Below are positions 28,445 to 37,081 of a DNA stretch of 48,114 nt, one piece after another. Position numbers and translations under genes: made by a program. The stretch's first letter is position 1. Every line of letters begins with the position of its first letter. The DNA comes from an uncultured Bacteroidota bacterium. Its GTDB lineage: Bacteria; Bacteroidota; Rhodothermia; Rhodothermales; Salinibacteraceae. The notes beneath the pieces were generated by a model, which was not told the origin of the DNA, made no database searches, and saw only the letters and a program-made list of their open reading frames with translations. Where the stretch lies: positions 1 through 48,114 of the forward strand of contig CAJXLV010000028.1 of the NCBI GenBank assembly GCA_913056185.1, in the 5' to 3' direction.

Positions 28445-28582
28445 GCACAACGGGACGACGACTGCGCCCACCAATCCCGACCGCCGTGTCTCCGCCCGCT
28501 CACGTTCGTAGAACGGACCACCGTTGCAGCCCTGCCCCTGCTGCTTCCGCCCAATACATCGTCCCGAAACAAGACTTTCCTC

Positions 28583-29512
28583 ATGCGCACCTGTGTAATC
28601 GTGAACCCAGCCGCGGGGCGTGGGCGCGTCCGGCGCATATGGCCGCAGTTGTTGTCGCGCCTTCTGTCGGCTACACCGTCGCTCTCGGTGCGGTGGACGA
28701 CGGCCCCGGCACATGCCACTGCGCTCACGCGGCACGCCCTCCTGGACGGGTACAAGCGCATCGTAGCTGTGGGTGGGGACGGCACGCTGCACGAGGTCGT
28801 GAACGGCTTTTTTGACGACTCGTCCCTCGTCTCTCCCGAGGCCGTCCTCGCGTTTGTGCCCTGTGGATCGGGAAGTGATTTCCGACACGCGCTGGGGCTG
28901 CCCTCCGCCCTTCCGTCTGCCGACCGGCTGCGAGCCCCCCGCGTGCGCTCCCTGGACGTGCTCCGCGTTCGATACACCTCTTGCCACCCCCTCGGGGAAG
29001 GGTGCACGGTTCGGCATGCCCTGAATATTGTCTCCGCGGGACTCAGCGGCGCGGTGGTACGGCGGATGTCTTCATCGTCGGGGCGGCTGCCCCCGCGCCT
29101 GCGCTACTTCACGGCCATTCTGCGGGCCCTCGCGACGACCCGCCCCACCTCAGTCCGCCTCGTCCTCGACGGCACTCCACGGCCCCCAGTGCGCGTCCGT
29201 CTGGTCGCGCTGGCCAACGGCCCCTCTTTTGCGGCGGGATTGCCCATCGCCCCCACGGCTACGCCGCATGATGGACGCCTCCACGTTACTGTCCTCCGCG
29301 CCCTCCCCGTCGCAAGCCTGCTCCGTCATACGCGCCGGTTCTACCGCGGCACTCATCTCACCCTTCCAGGGATCGACTCGTACCGCGCCCGCCGCGTGGC
29401 ACTCCTTCCCCAGTCGCCACAGCGCACGTGGGCAGAGGCGGACGGGGAGCAGCTTGGCCGCCTTCCCCTCTCGGTATCCCTTCTGCCCGGCGCCCTCGAC
29501 ATCCATTGTTAG
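28583..29512 (+). CDS. diacylglycerol/lipid kinase (YegS/BmrU type)
   Basis: 309 residues. The N-terminal catalytic domain shows CVIVNPAAGRGRVRRIWPQL, then RIVAVGGDGTLHEVVNGFF (the GGDGT signature), and FVPCGSGSDFRHALGLP. The second beta domain contains ALNIVSAGLSGAVVRRM and VALANGPSFAAGLPIAPTATPHDGRLHVTVL. Such enzymes phosphorylate diacylglycerol, sphingoid or undecaprenol-type lipids at the membrane; the actual lipid is not readable. It comes 138 bases after the LysR gene on the same strand. Confidence 0.9.
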   Translation: MRTCVIVNPAAGRGRVRRIWPQLLSRLLSATPSLSVRWTTAPAHATALTRHALLDGYKRIVAVGGDGTLHEVVNGFFDDSSLVSPEAVLAFVPCGSGSDFRHALGLPSALPSADRLRAPRVRSLDVLRVRYTSCHPLGEGCTVRHALNIVSAGLSGAVVRRMSSSSGRLPPRLRYFTAILRALATTRPTSVRLVLDGTPRPPVRVRLVALANGPSFAAGLPIAPTATPHDGRLHVTVLRALPVASLLRHTRRFYRGTHLTLPGIDSYRARRVALLPQSPQRTWAEADGEQLGRLPLSVSLLPGALDIHC

Positions 29513-29684
29513 GGCCGCTTCCCCACGCCAAAGATACGACGGGACTGTATCTGCCCCTCTCACGCTCTGCCCAGTCTCGTTCTGCCCAATCGCGTGGGGC
29601 ACGCCCTTTCCCGTGAGGAGAACGCCCTCGAAAAAACCCTTCCCCATCGCTTCATCTTCCGAATCTCTCGGTCCACGCCGCCGT

Positions 29685-29690
29685 AGGAGG
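29685..29690 (+). promoter_or_regulatory. consensus-like Shine-Dalgarno before the Smr gene
   Basis: AGGAGG, ten bases before a TTG (29701). This stands out because most genes here have C/T-rich leaders with no purine tract. It favours the TTG over the ATG at 29722 as the start. Confidence 0.4.
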
Positions 29691-29700
29691 CCTGTGTAAA

Positions 29701-30051
29701 TTGAGCAAAGTCACTCGTGCCATGCCCTCCCCTACTCTTCAGGACGACGGGACCATCGTGACGCTCGACCTCCATGGCTTGTCGGTCGACGAGGCCCTGC
29801 AGGTGACCTACAGCACCCTCCGGCTCGCGGAAGACCGGGGGCGCAATCGCCTCAAGCTAATCCACGGCTCCTCGACCACACGGGGCACCGAGCGCCGCAC
29901 CATCAAGCGTGCGCTTCACGAATCGCTCGACCGCGGGAGCCTGGGCACCCATGCCCACAGCGTCCTCCGCTCCCAAAACACCCTCACCCTCGTCCTGGAC
30001 CTCACGGCCGCCTCCAACCCGTCCCGCATTACGCTCCGCGAGGTCTGGTAG
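29701..30051 (+). CDS. Smr-domain protein
   Basis: 116 residues (109 if the ATG at 29722 is used). The Smr domain, found at the end of MutS2 and in stand-alone nuclease-like proteins, shows VTLDLHGLSVDEALQVTYST (the conserved DLHG), then RLKLIHGSSTTRGTERRTIK (LxxIHG). After that it departs from the usual GxG ending (GTHAHSVLRSQNTLTLVLDL). It probably binds or nicks branched DNA or RNA; activity cannot be judged. It lies between the lipid kinase and the lytic transglycosylase on the same strand. Confidence 0.85.
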   Translation: MSKVTRAMPSPTLQDDGTIVTLDLHGLSVDEALQVTYSTLRLAEDRGRNRLKLIHGSSTTRGTERRTIKRALHESLDRGSLGTHAHSVLRSQNTLTLVLDLTAASNPSRITLREVW

Positions 30052-30163
30052 TCGGATGGGCCCGGGGACTCCCGGGGCCCGCTTACACAACGCCGGCGCT
30101 CCCCCTTGCCGGCACTCCTGCTCGCCAGCGCTCCTGCTTCGTCGTCGTACAGCTTGCTTCCTC

Positions 30164-32011
30164 ATGCGCGTTCCCCGGCCGTCCGATCTGCGCTCCAGCG
30201 GCAAGACCCTCTTGCGCATTGCACGTCGCTTTGCTACGTGGCCCGCGCTTGGCCTCGCTGCAGCGGCACTTTTCCTTCTCTTCGCGGCCGCCCCTGCCGT
30301 CCACCCCGGGCTCTCCCAGATTGTCCGAGGGATAAGCCCGTTTGCGACCGCACCAGCGACGCCCCCCTCGCGTGCCCCCTCCCCACTCCGCGAGCGGGCC
30401 ACGCACCCCGCCACCCACCTGTCCCCGTACTTTTCCCTCACCACCCCCACCGACTCCGCGTCCGTCCTTTCTCACTTTCATGCGCTCTTGCAGCAGTACA
30501 TCCGGCGCCAATCGCAGGACGACAACTTCACGATCCGTGTGCTCGACCGCCGCTCGAACACGGTTCTGGAGCACTTTGAACTGGCTGACCTTCGCGCGCG
30601 GCACCGCCGCGGACTGCCCCTGCGCTGGGAGACGGTGGACGCCCGTCGCTTCGAGGCCATGGATCGGCTTGTGGACAAGTACGAATCGGCGGGCGTTCCG
30701 CTGGAGGATATCATCGTGCGCTGGGGGCGCGCCAACCAGGTCGATCGTGCTCACGAGCGCGACCGGCCCTATCAGGTGTACGAGCGCCGCCTGGCCGAGG
30801 CGCTGGGCCTCAGCCTGCTGGCTACGGAGATTGGCACGGTCGAGACCTTTAACCAGGACCACTTGGTGTCGGCCGCCGGGGCGCGCAGTCGGTATCAGAT
30901 GCTGCCCTGGGTGCTGCGCCGAAGCGGCGTGACGCGCTATACGCTGGCGGCGCAGCAGGGGAAGCGGGTGAAGGTGCGGGAGGCGCATCATCCTCTCCTG
31001 GTCCTGGAACCGGCGTTCCTGCTCTTGCGTGGCTACGTGAATGCGGTAGGCCATGAGCTTCCCGGGCTCTCTGCCTACCACACAGGGCCCGGCAACGTCT
31101 TTAAGCTCTACCGCCACTACTACGCCACCGGGCCGCTTTCTCGCACCTCCACCGTGGCGGATGCCTTCGCCTGGGCGCTCACAAAAGGGTTTGACGTCGT
31201 AAGTCACGCGTCTTCGTTCGGCGGGGATTCGCGGGGATACGTGCCAGCACTCTACGGCGCTCTGGTTGCTCGTCACGACCGCCCCATCGATCGGTCGCCT
31301 GCGCTCCGTACCGTGCGCCTGCAACTCCGCGCCGGAGCCTCTGTGCGCCTGCGTACCCTGCTCGCCCCCCTGCGCTCGCGCACGCAGCCGCTTGACTGGG
31401 GCCCGGCCGCAGATACCACGACTACAGCCTACGCCCGCTTCCGTGCCCTGAACCCGCACTTCGACCTCCCCCCCTCGCCCACCGGCGCGGTCCCCCCCGC
31501 CGGAAACGTGCGGATCGTCTCGGCGGTGGAGGGCGACGCTGTGACCTTTTTTCTGCCGCTGCGAGCGCCCGCTCTACTACGGGAGGCGGGCGTCGAGGCC
31601 CTGCGCGCCGCGGAGACGTTCCGCTTCGACAGCTCCACCTTCACTGCCCCGACGCCCCGCCAGCGCACCCTGTGGGACCGGCGGTACGACGCGCTGGTCG
31701 ACGACATCGCCCACTTCGGATTCACCGATGCGCACCGCGCTCGTCTGCTGCGTCTTGTTGAGCGGTTCGAGGCACTGGCCGCCGAGCGCCCCTCCCGCTT
31801 CCGCCGTCGCCAACTGCGGATCATCCGCATTCACAAGCGCCTCTGGCAGTCGGGCCCGTGGGAGACGCTGGCGGCCGCGACGCGGCGCGCCCTGCGGGGC
31901 CGGAAGGTGGCGGGCCAGCCGCTCGACGCACTGCCCACCACGCCCCCGCTCCCCGATTCGCTCTCGACGACGGTCGGAGATGCTGACAAGGCGTCCGACG
32001 GCGACGTTTAG
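30164..32011 (+). CDS. lytic transglycosylase-like protein (SLT fold)
   Basis: 615 residues. An N-terminal membrane anchor or uncleaved signal (ALGLAAAALFLLFAAAPAV, about 29-48) leads to an extracytoplasmic protein. Residues 215-330 match the goose-lysozyme/SLT pattern: LLATEIGTVETFNQDHLVSA with E227 at the position of the catalytic Glu (ESxF), AGARSRYQMLPWVLRRSGV, and SAYHTGPGNVFKLY (the AYNxGPG motif). The SLT match is imperfect and a long insertion separates the blocks. The C-terminal half includes a LysM-like part (AYARFRALNPHFDLPPSPTG) and an Arg-rich helical end. It probably cleaves peptidoglycan. Its TAG overlaps the dnaG stop. Confidence 0.75.
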   Translation: MRVPRPSDLRSSGKTLLRIARRFATWPALGLAAAALFLLFAAAPAVHPGLSQIVRGISPFATAPATPPSRAPSPLRERATHPATHLSPYFSLTTPTDSASVLSHFHALLQQYIRRQSQDDNFTIRVLDRRSNTVLEHFELADLRARHRRGLPLRWETVDARRFEAMDRLVDKYESAGVPLEDIIVRWGRANQVDRAHERDRPYQVYERRLAEALGLSLLATEIGTVETFNQDHLVSAAGARSRYQMLPWVLRRSGVTRYTLAAQQGKRVKVREAHHPLLVLEPAFLLLRGYVNAVGHELPGLSAYHTGPGNVFKLYRHYYATGPLSRTSTVADAFAWALTKGFDVVSHASSFGGDSRGYVPALYGALVARHDRPIDRSPALRTVRLQLRAGASVRLRTLLAPLRSRTQPLDWGPAADTTTTAYARFRALNPHFDLPPSPTGAVPPAGNVRIVSAVEGDAVTFFLPLRAPALLREAGVEALRAAETFRFDSSTFTAPTPRQRTLWDRRYDALVDDIAHFGFTDAHRARLLRLVERFEALAAERPSRFRRRQLRIIRIHKRLWQSGPWETLAAATRRALRGRKVAGQPLDALPTTPPLPDSLSTTVGDADKASDGDV

Positions 32012-34029
32012 GAGCCCCCGGCGTTCTTGTCCAAAAAGGCGCCCTGCTCGATGCGCTTTCGCAACTCCTGGAGCGACATCACCTGTTTTTGGAGGCGGGG
32101 CACGGCGTCGTCCTCGCCTCGCTGCGTGGCCCGGTACATGTTCTCCCGGACCCGGTCCAGCGCCTCGTCCACTCGGTCGAGCTTGAGGTACTTCATCGCG
32201 CTGTTGGCTGCTTTGTAGGGACGGGTGTTGAGTGCCGGGACGGCAATGTCATTTTCTTCCGACCAGTGCGCCGAGGCCTCGTGCTCGTCCATTAGAACGT
32301 AGGTGGCCAATTGCTGCAAGGCTTCGCCGTGCGTCCCATCAAGCACCGGCTCGGGCTGCACATCGCCCTCCTGGTACATGGTGGCGAGGGTGCGGGCAAG
32401 GGCGCGGGGCGGGCCGTCGGTAAATTCGCCCAGTGCCATGTGCCCCAACACGTGCGCGACCATGCGGCTTCCGTTCTCAAGCATGAGGCGGAGCAGCACT
32501 CGCTCTTCCGGGAGGGGCTCCGTCGGCGGTTCGGACGCGGACGGCGCATCGGGGGCGGCGGTGTCGTTGGAAGAGGCAGGAGGGGCCTCTGGGCGCGGGG
32601 AGGCCTCAGGGCCGGGCGGGGGCGCGCTCGGGGGCGAAGATCCGCCTTGCTTCGGCGTCGGGGGCCGCTTCCGCTCCTGGCGCTTCTGCTCGCGTCGCTG
32701 TCGCCGCTGCTTGCGTCGCTCCATCTCCTCGCGGGCATCCTCCAGCATGCGAAACAGATCGCTATCCGGCACGCGGGTGACCTCGCTGGTACGGGCCACG
32801 TACTCGCGACGCAGGTTGGGATCGGGGATGCGGGCCACCGCGTCGATAATTTCTCGCTGCGTTGCCACACGGTCCTCCGGCGTTTCCAATTCGCCGTGGC
32901 GCCGAGCGCGCTGGTAGGCAAAGGCAGGAAGGTCTCGGCGGTGCTCAGCCACATACTCCGCGAAGACATCCCCGCCGTGTTCGTGTACGTAGTCGTCGGG
33001 GTCGTACCCATCGGGCAGCTCCACGGCATAGGCGCCCATCCCCTCCGCCAGCACCCGCTCGAGCCCGCGCATGGCCGCCCGTTCTCCGGCCTCATCAGCG
33101 TCGTAGAGCATGAGGGCACGGGTGGCGTAGCGGTCGAGCGTGGCCACCTGCTGCTCCGTAAGAGCCGTGCCACTGGAGGCCACCACATTCTCTACCCCTG
33201 CTTGCGAAAGGCTGATGACATCCGTATAGCCCTCTACCAGCAGCGCCTCGTCCGCCTTGCGAATGGACTGCTTGGCCTGGTGCAGGCCGTACAGGACCTC
33301 TTTTTTGTGGTAGACCTTTGTCTCCGGCGAGTTGATGTACTTGGGCTGGTCCCGCTCGTCGTCGGGGTCGAGAATGCGGCCGGCGAAGGCAAGCACCTTG
33401 CCGATGTGGGAGAAGATCGGGAAGATGATGCGGCCCCGGTACCGATCGTAGTGCCCACTGCCGTCGTTGCGCTCGATGACGAGGCCGGCCTTCTCCAGCG
33501 TCTCCGGGTCAAGGTGCTCCTCCTGGGCCGCCGTCAGAAGGGCGTCCCACTCGTTTGGGGCAAAGCCGAGGCCGAAGCGCTTGATAGTTTGGGGAGAGAA
33601 GCCACGCTGGCGCAGGTAGTCAAGCGCCCGGCGCCCACGGTCGGCCTGCGTGAGTTGGCGGTAAAAGAAGCGCGCCGCAAAGCGCAGGGCGTATAGAATT
33701 TCCTCCCGCTCGTTCGCCGCCTCCGCATTCTCGGTGCCATCCGGCAGCGGAATGCGGTACCGATCAGCCAGTGCCCGCACGCTCTCCAGGAACCCAACCC
33801 CCTCAATTTCTTGAACGAACTTGAACACGTCCCCTCCTGCGCCGCAGCCGAAGCAGTAGTACAGGTTTTGCTCCGGATCGACACTGAAAGAGGGCGTATC
33901 CTCGTTGTGAAACGGGCAGAGGCCCATGTATCGCGAGCCACTCTGCTTCAGCTGCACGTAGTCTCCTGCCACCTCCACGAGATCGGCCGCAGTGCGCACC
34001 TCCTCAACTTTCTCGTCGGGAATGGCCAT
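32008..34029 (-). CDS. dnaG: DNA primase
   Basis: 673 residues. It makes RNA primers for replication. Zinc domain: GLCPFHNEDTPSFSVDPEQN and YYCFGCGAGGDVFKF. RNA polymerase core: YRGRIIFPIFSHIGKVLAFA, GRILDPDDERDQPKYINSPE. Toprim: EALLVEGYTDVISLSQAGV, ATRALMLYDADEAGERAAMR. Then a basic linker (ERRKQRRQRREQKRQERKR), a Pro/Ser-rich stretch at about 460-510, and a C-terminal helicase-binding-like helical domain. The linker is longer and lower in complexity than usual. The start at 34029 is the first in-frame ATG before the zinc domain. A small lipoprotein gene lies 81 bases upstream. Confidence 0.97.
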   Translation of the reverse strand: MAIPDEKVEEVRTAADLVEVAGDYVQLKQSGSRYMGLCPFHNEDTPSFSVDPEQNLYYCFGCGAGGDVFKFVQEIEGVGFLESVRALADRYRIPLPDGTENAEAANEREEILYALRFAARFFYRQLTQADRGRRALDYLRQRGFSPQTIKRFGLGFAPNEWDALLTAAQEEHLDPETLEKAGLVIERNDGSGHYDRYRGRIIFPIFSHIGKVLAFAGRILDPDDERDQPKYINSPETKVYHKKEVLYGLHQAKQSIRKADEALLVEGYTDVISLSQAGVENVVASSGTALTEQQVATLDRYATRALMLYDADEAGERAAMRGLERVLAEGMGAYAVELPDGYDPDDYVHEHGGDVFAEYVAEHRRDLPAFAYQRARRHGELETPEDRVATQREIIDAVARIPDPNLRREYVARTSEVTRVPDSDLFRMLEDAREEMERRKQRRQRREQKRQERKRPPTPKQGGSSPPSAPPPGPEASPRPEAPPASSNDTAAPDAPSASEPPTEPLPEERVLLRLMLENGSRMVAHVLGHMALGEFTDGPPRALARTLATMYQEGDVQPEPVLDGTHGEALQQLATYVLMDEHEASAHWSEENDIAVPALNTRPYKAANSAMKYLKLDRVDEALDRVRENMYRATQRGEDDAVPRLQKQVMSLQELRKRIEQGAFLDKNAGGS

Positions 34030-34110
34030 GGCGAAAGGGGAAGATCACGAAAAAGCAAGGGCGTGTGGGGCGTCTCTATAGGGGCGCATTCGCACGACTC
34101 TCGTGCCGCT

Positions 34111-34266
34111 TTATGCCATCAAAAACCGGTCGGCACGGTCGTCCAGGCGCACCTGTGCGCTCTCCTCTTCGCCCTCCACGGGGCCCACATCGGGGGGATC
34201 GGCACACTGGCAAGACGAGAACAGGGCACAGACGAAGAGCGCCGTGAAGAAGAGGGACCGCTTCAT
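34111..34266 (-). CDS. 51-residue lipoprotein
   Basis: A short frame with an unmistakable lipoprotein signal: MKRSLFFTALFVCALFSSCQ, lipobox LFSSC with Cys19. A short acidic mature part follows (ADPPDVGPVEGEEESAQVRL, then DDRADRFLMA). Codon choice is GC-rich in third positions. No homologue is recognised. It precedes dnaG by 81 bases on the same strand and may share its transcript. At this size function cannot be guessed; small entericidin-like lipoproteins are one possibility. A -35/-10-like pair (TTGCAC-N17-TAGAAC) lies about 90 bases upstream. Confidence 0.65.
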   Translation of the reverse strand: MKRSLFFTALFVCALFSSCQCADPPDVGPVEGEEESAQVRLDDRADRFLMA

Positions 34267-34355
34267 GGGCAAGTACAGACGATTGGGGAAAAGGGAGGCA
34301 AAAACACCAGGAGCGTAACGAACGTACAGGGCTCGGGTTTACGGGGCACCTCCCT

Positions 34356-34384
34356 GTTCTACTCTTCACGGTGAATGTGTGCAA
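34356..34384 (-). promoter_or_regulatory. weak promoter candidate for the lipoprotein-dnaG pair
   Basis: On the minus strand, TTGCAC (34379-34384), 17 bases, TAGAAC (34356-34361). The hexamers match moderately and the location is suitable. Confidence 0.3.
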
Positions 34385-34457
34385 CGTCCCGGAGTGACGG
34401 GCGTGCCGTGATTGCACGATGCACATGTCTTGCTCTTCTCACAGTTGTTGTGCCTGT

Positions 34458-35300
34458 ATGACCGATCTGAAAGATCGCATCACGTCGCTCGTCGAACAGT
34501 CGCACACGTCCGAGGGGATCGTGGAGCGGGGCCCCGCCGGCGATGCCGTGGCCAGCCTGGTTCGCGCCCTCAACGCCGGCGATGTGCGGGCGGCCGCACC
34601 TACGGAAGACGGCACCTGGAGGACGCACAAGTGGGTCAAGCAGGGCATTTTGCTCGGCTTTCAAATTGGGCGCATTGTCGACTATTCAAGCAAGCAGTTT
34701 CCGTTTTACGACAAAGACACATTCCCCGTCAAGCCGCTTCGGAAGGCCGACGATGTGCGGGTTGTGCCGGGCGGGTCCTCCATCCGAAGCGGGGCGTACG
34801 TGGCTCCGGGCGCGGTGTGCATGCCGCCCATGTACATCAACGTGGGGGCCTACGTCGACGAAGAGACCATGGTGGACTCTCATGCCCTGGTGGGAAGCTG
34901 CGCCCAGATTGGGAAACGCGTGCACCTGTCGGCCGCTGCACAGGTGGGCGGTGTGCTGGAGCCGGTGCACGCCACGCCGGTCGTCGTGGAGGATGACGTC
35001 TTTGTGGGCGGAAACGCAGGGCTCTACGAGGGGTGCATCGTCCGGGAAGGGGCAGTCCTCGCCGCTGGAGTCACCCTCACCGCCTCCACCCAACTCTACG
35101 ACCTTGTGGAGGAGACTGTGCACACCGCTGAGGACGAGTCGCTGGAGGTGCCGGCCAGGGCTGTGGTGGTGCCCGGCGCCCGTTCGGTCGATTCTGCGTT
35201 TGGGCGCGAACACGGCCTCTCCCTCTCCACCCCCGTCATTGTGAAATACCGCGACGCTGCCACCGACGCCGCAACAGCACTGGAGAAGGCACTTCGGTAG
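34458..35300 (+). CDS. dapD: tetrahydrodipicolinate N-succinyltransferase
   Basis: 280 residues. It is the succinylase-branch enzyme of lysine and diaminopimelate synthesis. It shows an N-terminal helical domain and then the left-handed beta-helix of hexapeptide repeats: PFYDKDTFPVKPLRKADDVR, VVPGGSSIRSGAYVAPGAVCM, PPMYINVGAYVDEETMVDSHALVGSCAQIGK, VEDDVFVGGNAGLYEGCIVREGAVLAAG. These match DapD closely. The start at 34458 (MTDLKDRITSLVEQ) is preferred; an ATG 13 codons earlier would add a Ser/Cys-rich stretch with no family match. It converges on the cold-shock gene, with a hairpin between them. Confidence 0.96.
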   Translation: MTDLKDRITSLVEQSHTSEGIVERGPAGDAVASLVRALNAGDVRAAAPTEDGTWRTHKWVKQGILLGFQIGRIVDYSSKQFPFYDKDTFPVKPLRKADDVRVVPGGSSIRSGAYVAPGAVCMPPMYINVGAYVDEETMVDSHALVGSCAQIGKRVHLSAAAQVGGVLEPVHATPVVVEDDVFVGGNAGLYEGCIVREGAVLAAGVTLTASTQLYDLVEETVHTAEDESLEVPARAVVVPGARSVDSAFGREHGLSLSTPVIVKYRDAATDAATALEKALR

Positions 35301-35328
35301 GCCCCCCAACGGAATAGGCCCCCCAACG
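35298..35328. repeat. 17-base-spaced direct repeat after dapD
   Basis: TAGGCCCCCCAACG at 35298-35311 and 35315-35328. The first copy includes the dapD stop codon. Confidence 0.8.
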
Positions 35329-35362
35329 AAAAAATGCCCCTGAGCGCGAACGCTCAGGGGCA
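35329..35362 (-). terminator. intrinsic terminator of the cold-shock gene
   Basis: A perfect 12-bp stem: TGCCCCTGAGCG (35335-35346), a 4-base loop (TTCG on the minus strand), CGCTCAGGGGCA (35351-35362). On the minus strand it is followed by six T. It may also stop or shield dapD transcripts from the other side. Confidence 0.9.
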
Positions 35363-35388
35363 CGATGGAATGAGTCCGGGAGCGAGGG

Positions 35389-35601
35389 TTACCACCCCGG
35401 CTCCTCGGTGATGGTCTGAATGTTGGTGGCGTTCAGCCCCTTTTCCGTCTCCTCGATCTCAAACTCGAGACGGTCGCCCTCTTCGAGCTCCTCGGAGGGC
35501 ACCTCGCTGTGATGGAGAAAGACATCGTCTTCTCCATTGTCAGGCTCAACAAACCCGTACCCTTCGGCCGGACTAAACCACTTAACGGTTCCTGTCTCCA
35601 T
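35389..35601 (-). CDS. cold-shock-domain protein (CspA family)
   Basis: 70 residues, complete single cold-shock domain. METGTVKWFSPAEGYGFVEP is the RNP-1 region (KWFSPAEGYGFV) and DDVFLHHSEV is RNP-2. The rest, LEEGDRLEFEIEETEKGLNA, is typical but highly acidic. These proteins bind single-stranded RNA or DNA and act as RNA chaperones. The terminator with a TTCG loop follows at 35362. A long upstream leader (35602-35833) is common for csp genes, but I could not identify a thermosensor. Confidence 0.96.
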   Translation of the reverse strand: METGTVKWFSPAEGYGFVEPDNGEDDVFLHHSEVPSEELEEGDRLEFEIEETEKGLNATNIQTITEEPGW

Positions 35602-35833
35602 AACTCAGTTGGAATCTTCTAATGTTCACTTTCAGCGTGTCTCCGAGTCCCTCTCCACGCAGGGAAAAGGCCTTGGAGTTGTGATGACATCGCTGTTTTA
35701 TGCGACCGCCGGCGCCTTGTTCTGTATGTGCCGGTCAGGCCCCGCACGTCCGATCGCCTCATGACACGGGCCGCGGTCCGTGACTGTGTGCTGCCGTCCC
35801 CTTCCCTGCTTCCCACCGCTTTCCATCCCCCGC

Positions 35834-37081
35834 ATGTCCTGTTTCCCTTTTGTGCAGCGTCGGCCCATTCACTGGCTCCTTGGAGCGGGCATGCTTCTGC
35901 TCGCCCTAAGCACCGGCTGCTCTTCGTCGACGCCCCCCACTGCTTCCCCCTCCACCGCCTCGGAAACCGCCCCCGCGGCCCCGCCTCCCATACAGATGCT
36001 TTACGCCACGAGTGGCGGCACCCTGGAGCTGTACGACGCCCGCCGCGACACGGTGCATCGCCTGGCGGACGGCCTCCGTACAATCGGCCCTCACGCAGTC
36101 TCTTCCAGTGAACGCGTCCTCGCACTCGGCTACACCACCCCCGATTCCTCTCACCTGGCCCTGGTGAACGTGAACGACCGCACGCTACATCAGGTGGAGG
36201 CGCGGCCCGGCTCGGTAACGTACTCGCTGGCCTGGCACCCAGAGATGGACCGGCTGGCGTACGGCTACTACCGCCCCGCTGAGCGCGGGATGCGGGGCCC
36301 GGGCGGCATCCGCATCGCCACCGCCGACGGCACCGCCCGCAGCGTGGGGTGCACGGCTGCCCGCGAGGTGTTGCACTGGCTGCCCAACGGCGCCCTCGCC
36401 ACCCGCACCGACGATACGTTGTACCTGGTGGGGACCGACGATTGTGCCACCCGGGCCGCCCAGGACGCCCGGCGGATGCACCAAATCCGGTACGCGCCGG
36501 ACGGGAGCCAGAAGGCCTACATCCATCGTGAGCTCCGCTACGACCGGGCGGCCGAGGGCTACGTGCCCGACTCCTCGCTTGTCCTGAGCGGACCGGGGGG
36601 GCAGGCGTCCAAAACGCTGTTCCGCGACGCGCGCCACCCCCGCCACGCGCAGTGGTCGCCCAAGGGAACAGAATTGGCCCTGGACGTGGCCCCGGACGAC
36701 AATGGACCCCGGCAGGTGGTGGTCTATGACGGCACGCGCCCCGCCTTTCTCGTGCCCCCGGCCCAGGCCTCTGTCGACCATGTCCACCCGCGGTGGTCTC
36801 CTGCGGGGAGACGCATCGCGTTCACTCAGCGCCTGGCGGACGGGGCGCAGGCGGCGGTGCGCGTGAAGGGCCAGACACGACGGCTTGGCCCCGTGGACGG
36901 CGCCGTGTGGGGGTGGCTCAGCGAGCGGTCGGTGGTGGTGCCCGGCCCCGACTCCATCCGGATCCGCACCCTCCAGGCCCAGACGCGCTTTGCTCATCCG
37001 GCGCCGGAGACGCTGTTGCACATCTGGCGCGCCCCACTGTCATCGGCGGCCTCGGCGCCCGCTACCCCTGAATCTCCGTGA
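35834..37081 (+). CDS. lipoprotein with TolB/WD40-like beta-propeller repeats
   Basis: 415 residues. The start at 35834 gives a signal peptide, MSCFPFVQRRPIHWLLGAGM, with the lipobox LSTGC near residue 29. A Ser/Thr/Pro linker (SSSTPPTASPSTASETAPAA) follows, then repeats of the TolB-propeller kind: MLYATSGGTLELYDARRDTV, SLAWHPEMDRLAYGYY, QIRYAPDGSQKAYIH, AQWSPKGTELALDVAPDDNG, PRWSPAGRRIAFTQRLADG. Each has the WSPxGxxIA-type core. The role is likely protein-protein interaction in the periplasm; no partner is evident. The last 20 bases overlap clpS, which runs the other way. Confidence 0.8.
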   Translation: MSCFPFVQRRPIHWLLGAGMLLLALSTGCSSSTPPTASPSTASETAPAAPPPIQMLYATSGGTLELYDARRDTVHRLADGLRTIGPHAVSSSERVLALGYTTPDSSHLALVNVNDRTLHQVEARPGSVTYSLAWHPEMDRLAYGYYRPAERGMRGPGGIRIATADGTARSVGCTAAREVLHWLPNGALATRTDDTLYLVGTDDCATRAAQDARRMHQIRYAPDGSQKAYIHRELRYDRAAEGYVPDSSLVLSGPGGQASKTLFRDARHPRHAQWSPKGTELALDVAPDDNGPRQVVVYDGTRPAFLVPPAQASVDHVHPRWSPAGRRIAFTQRLADGAQAAVRVKGQTRRLGPVDGAVWGWLSERSVVVPGPDSIRIRTLQAQTRFAHPAPETLLHIWRAPLSSAASAPATPESP

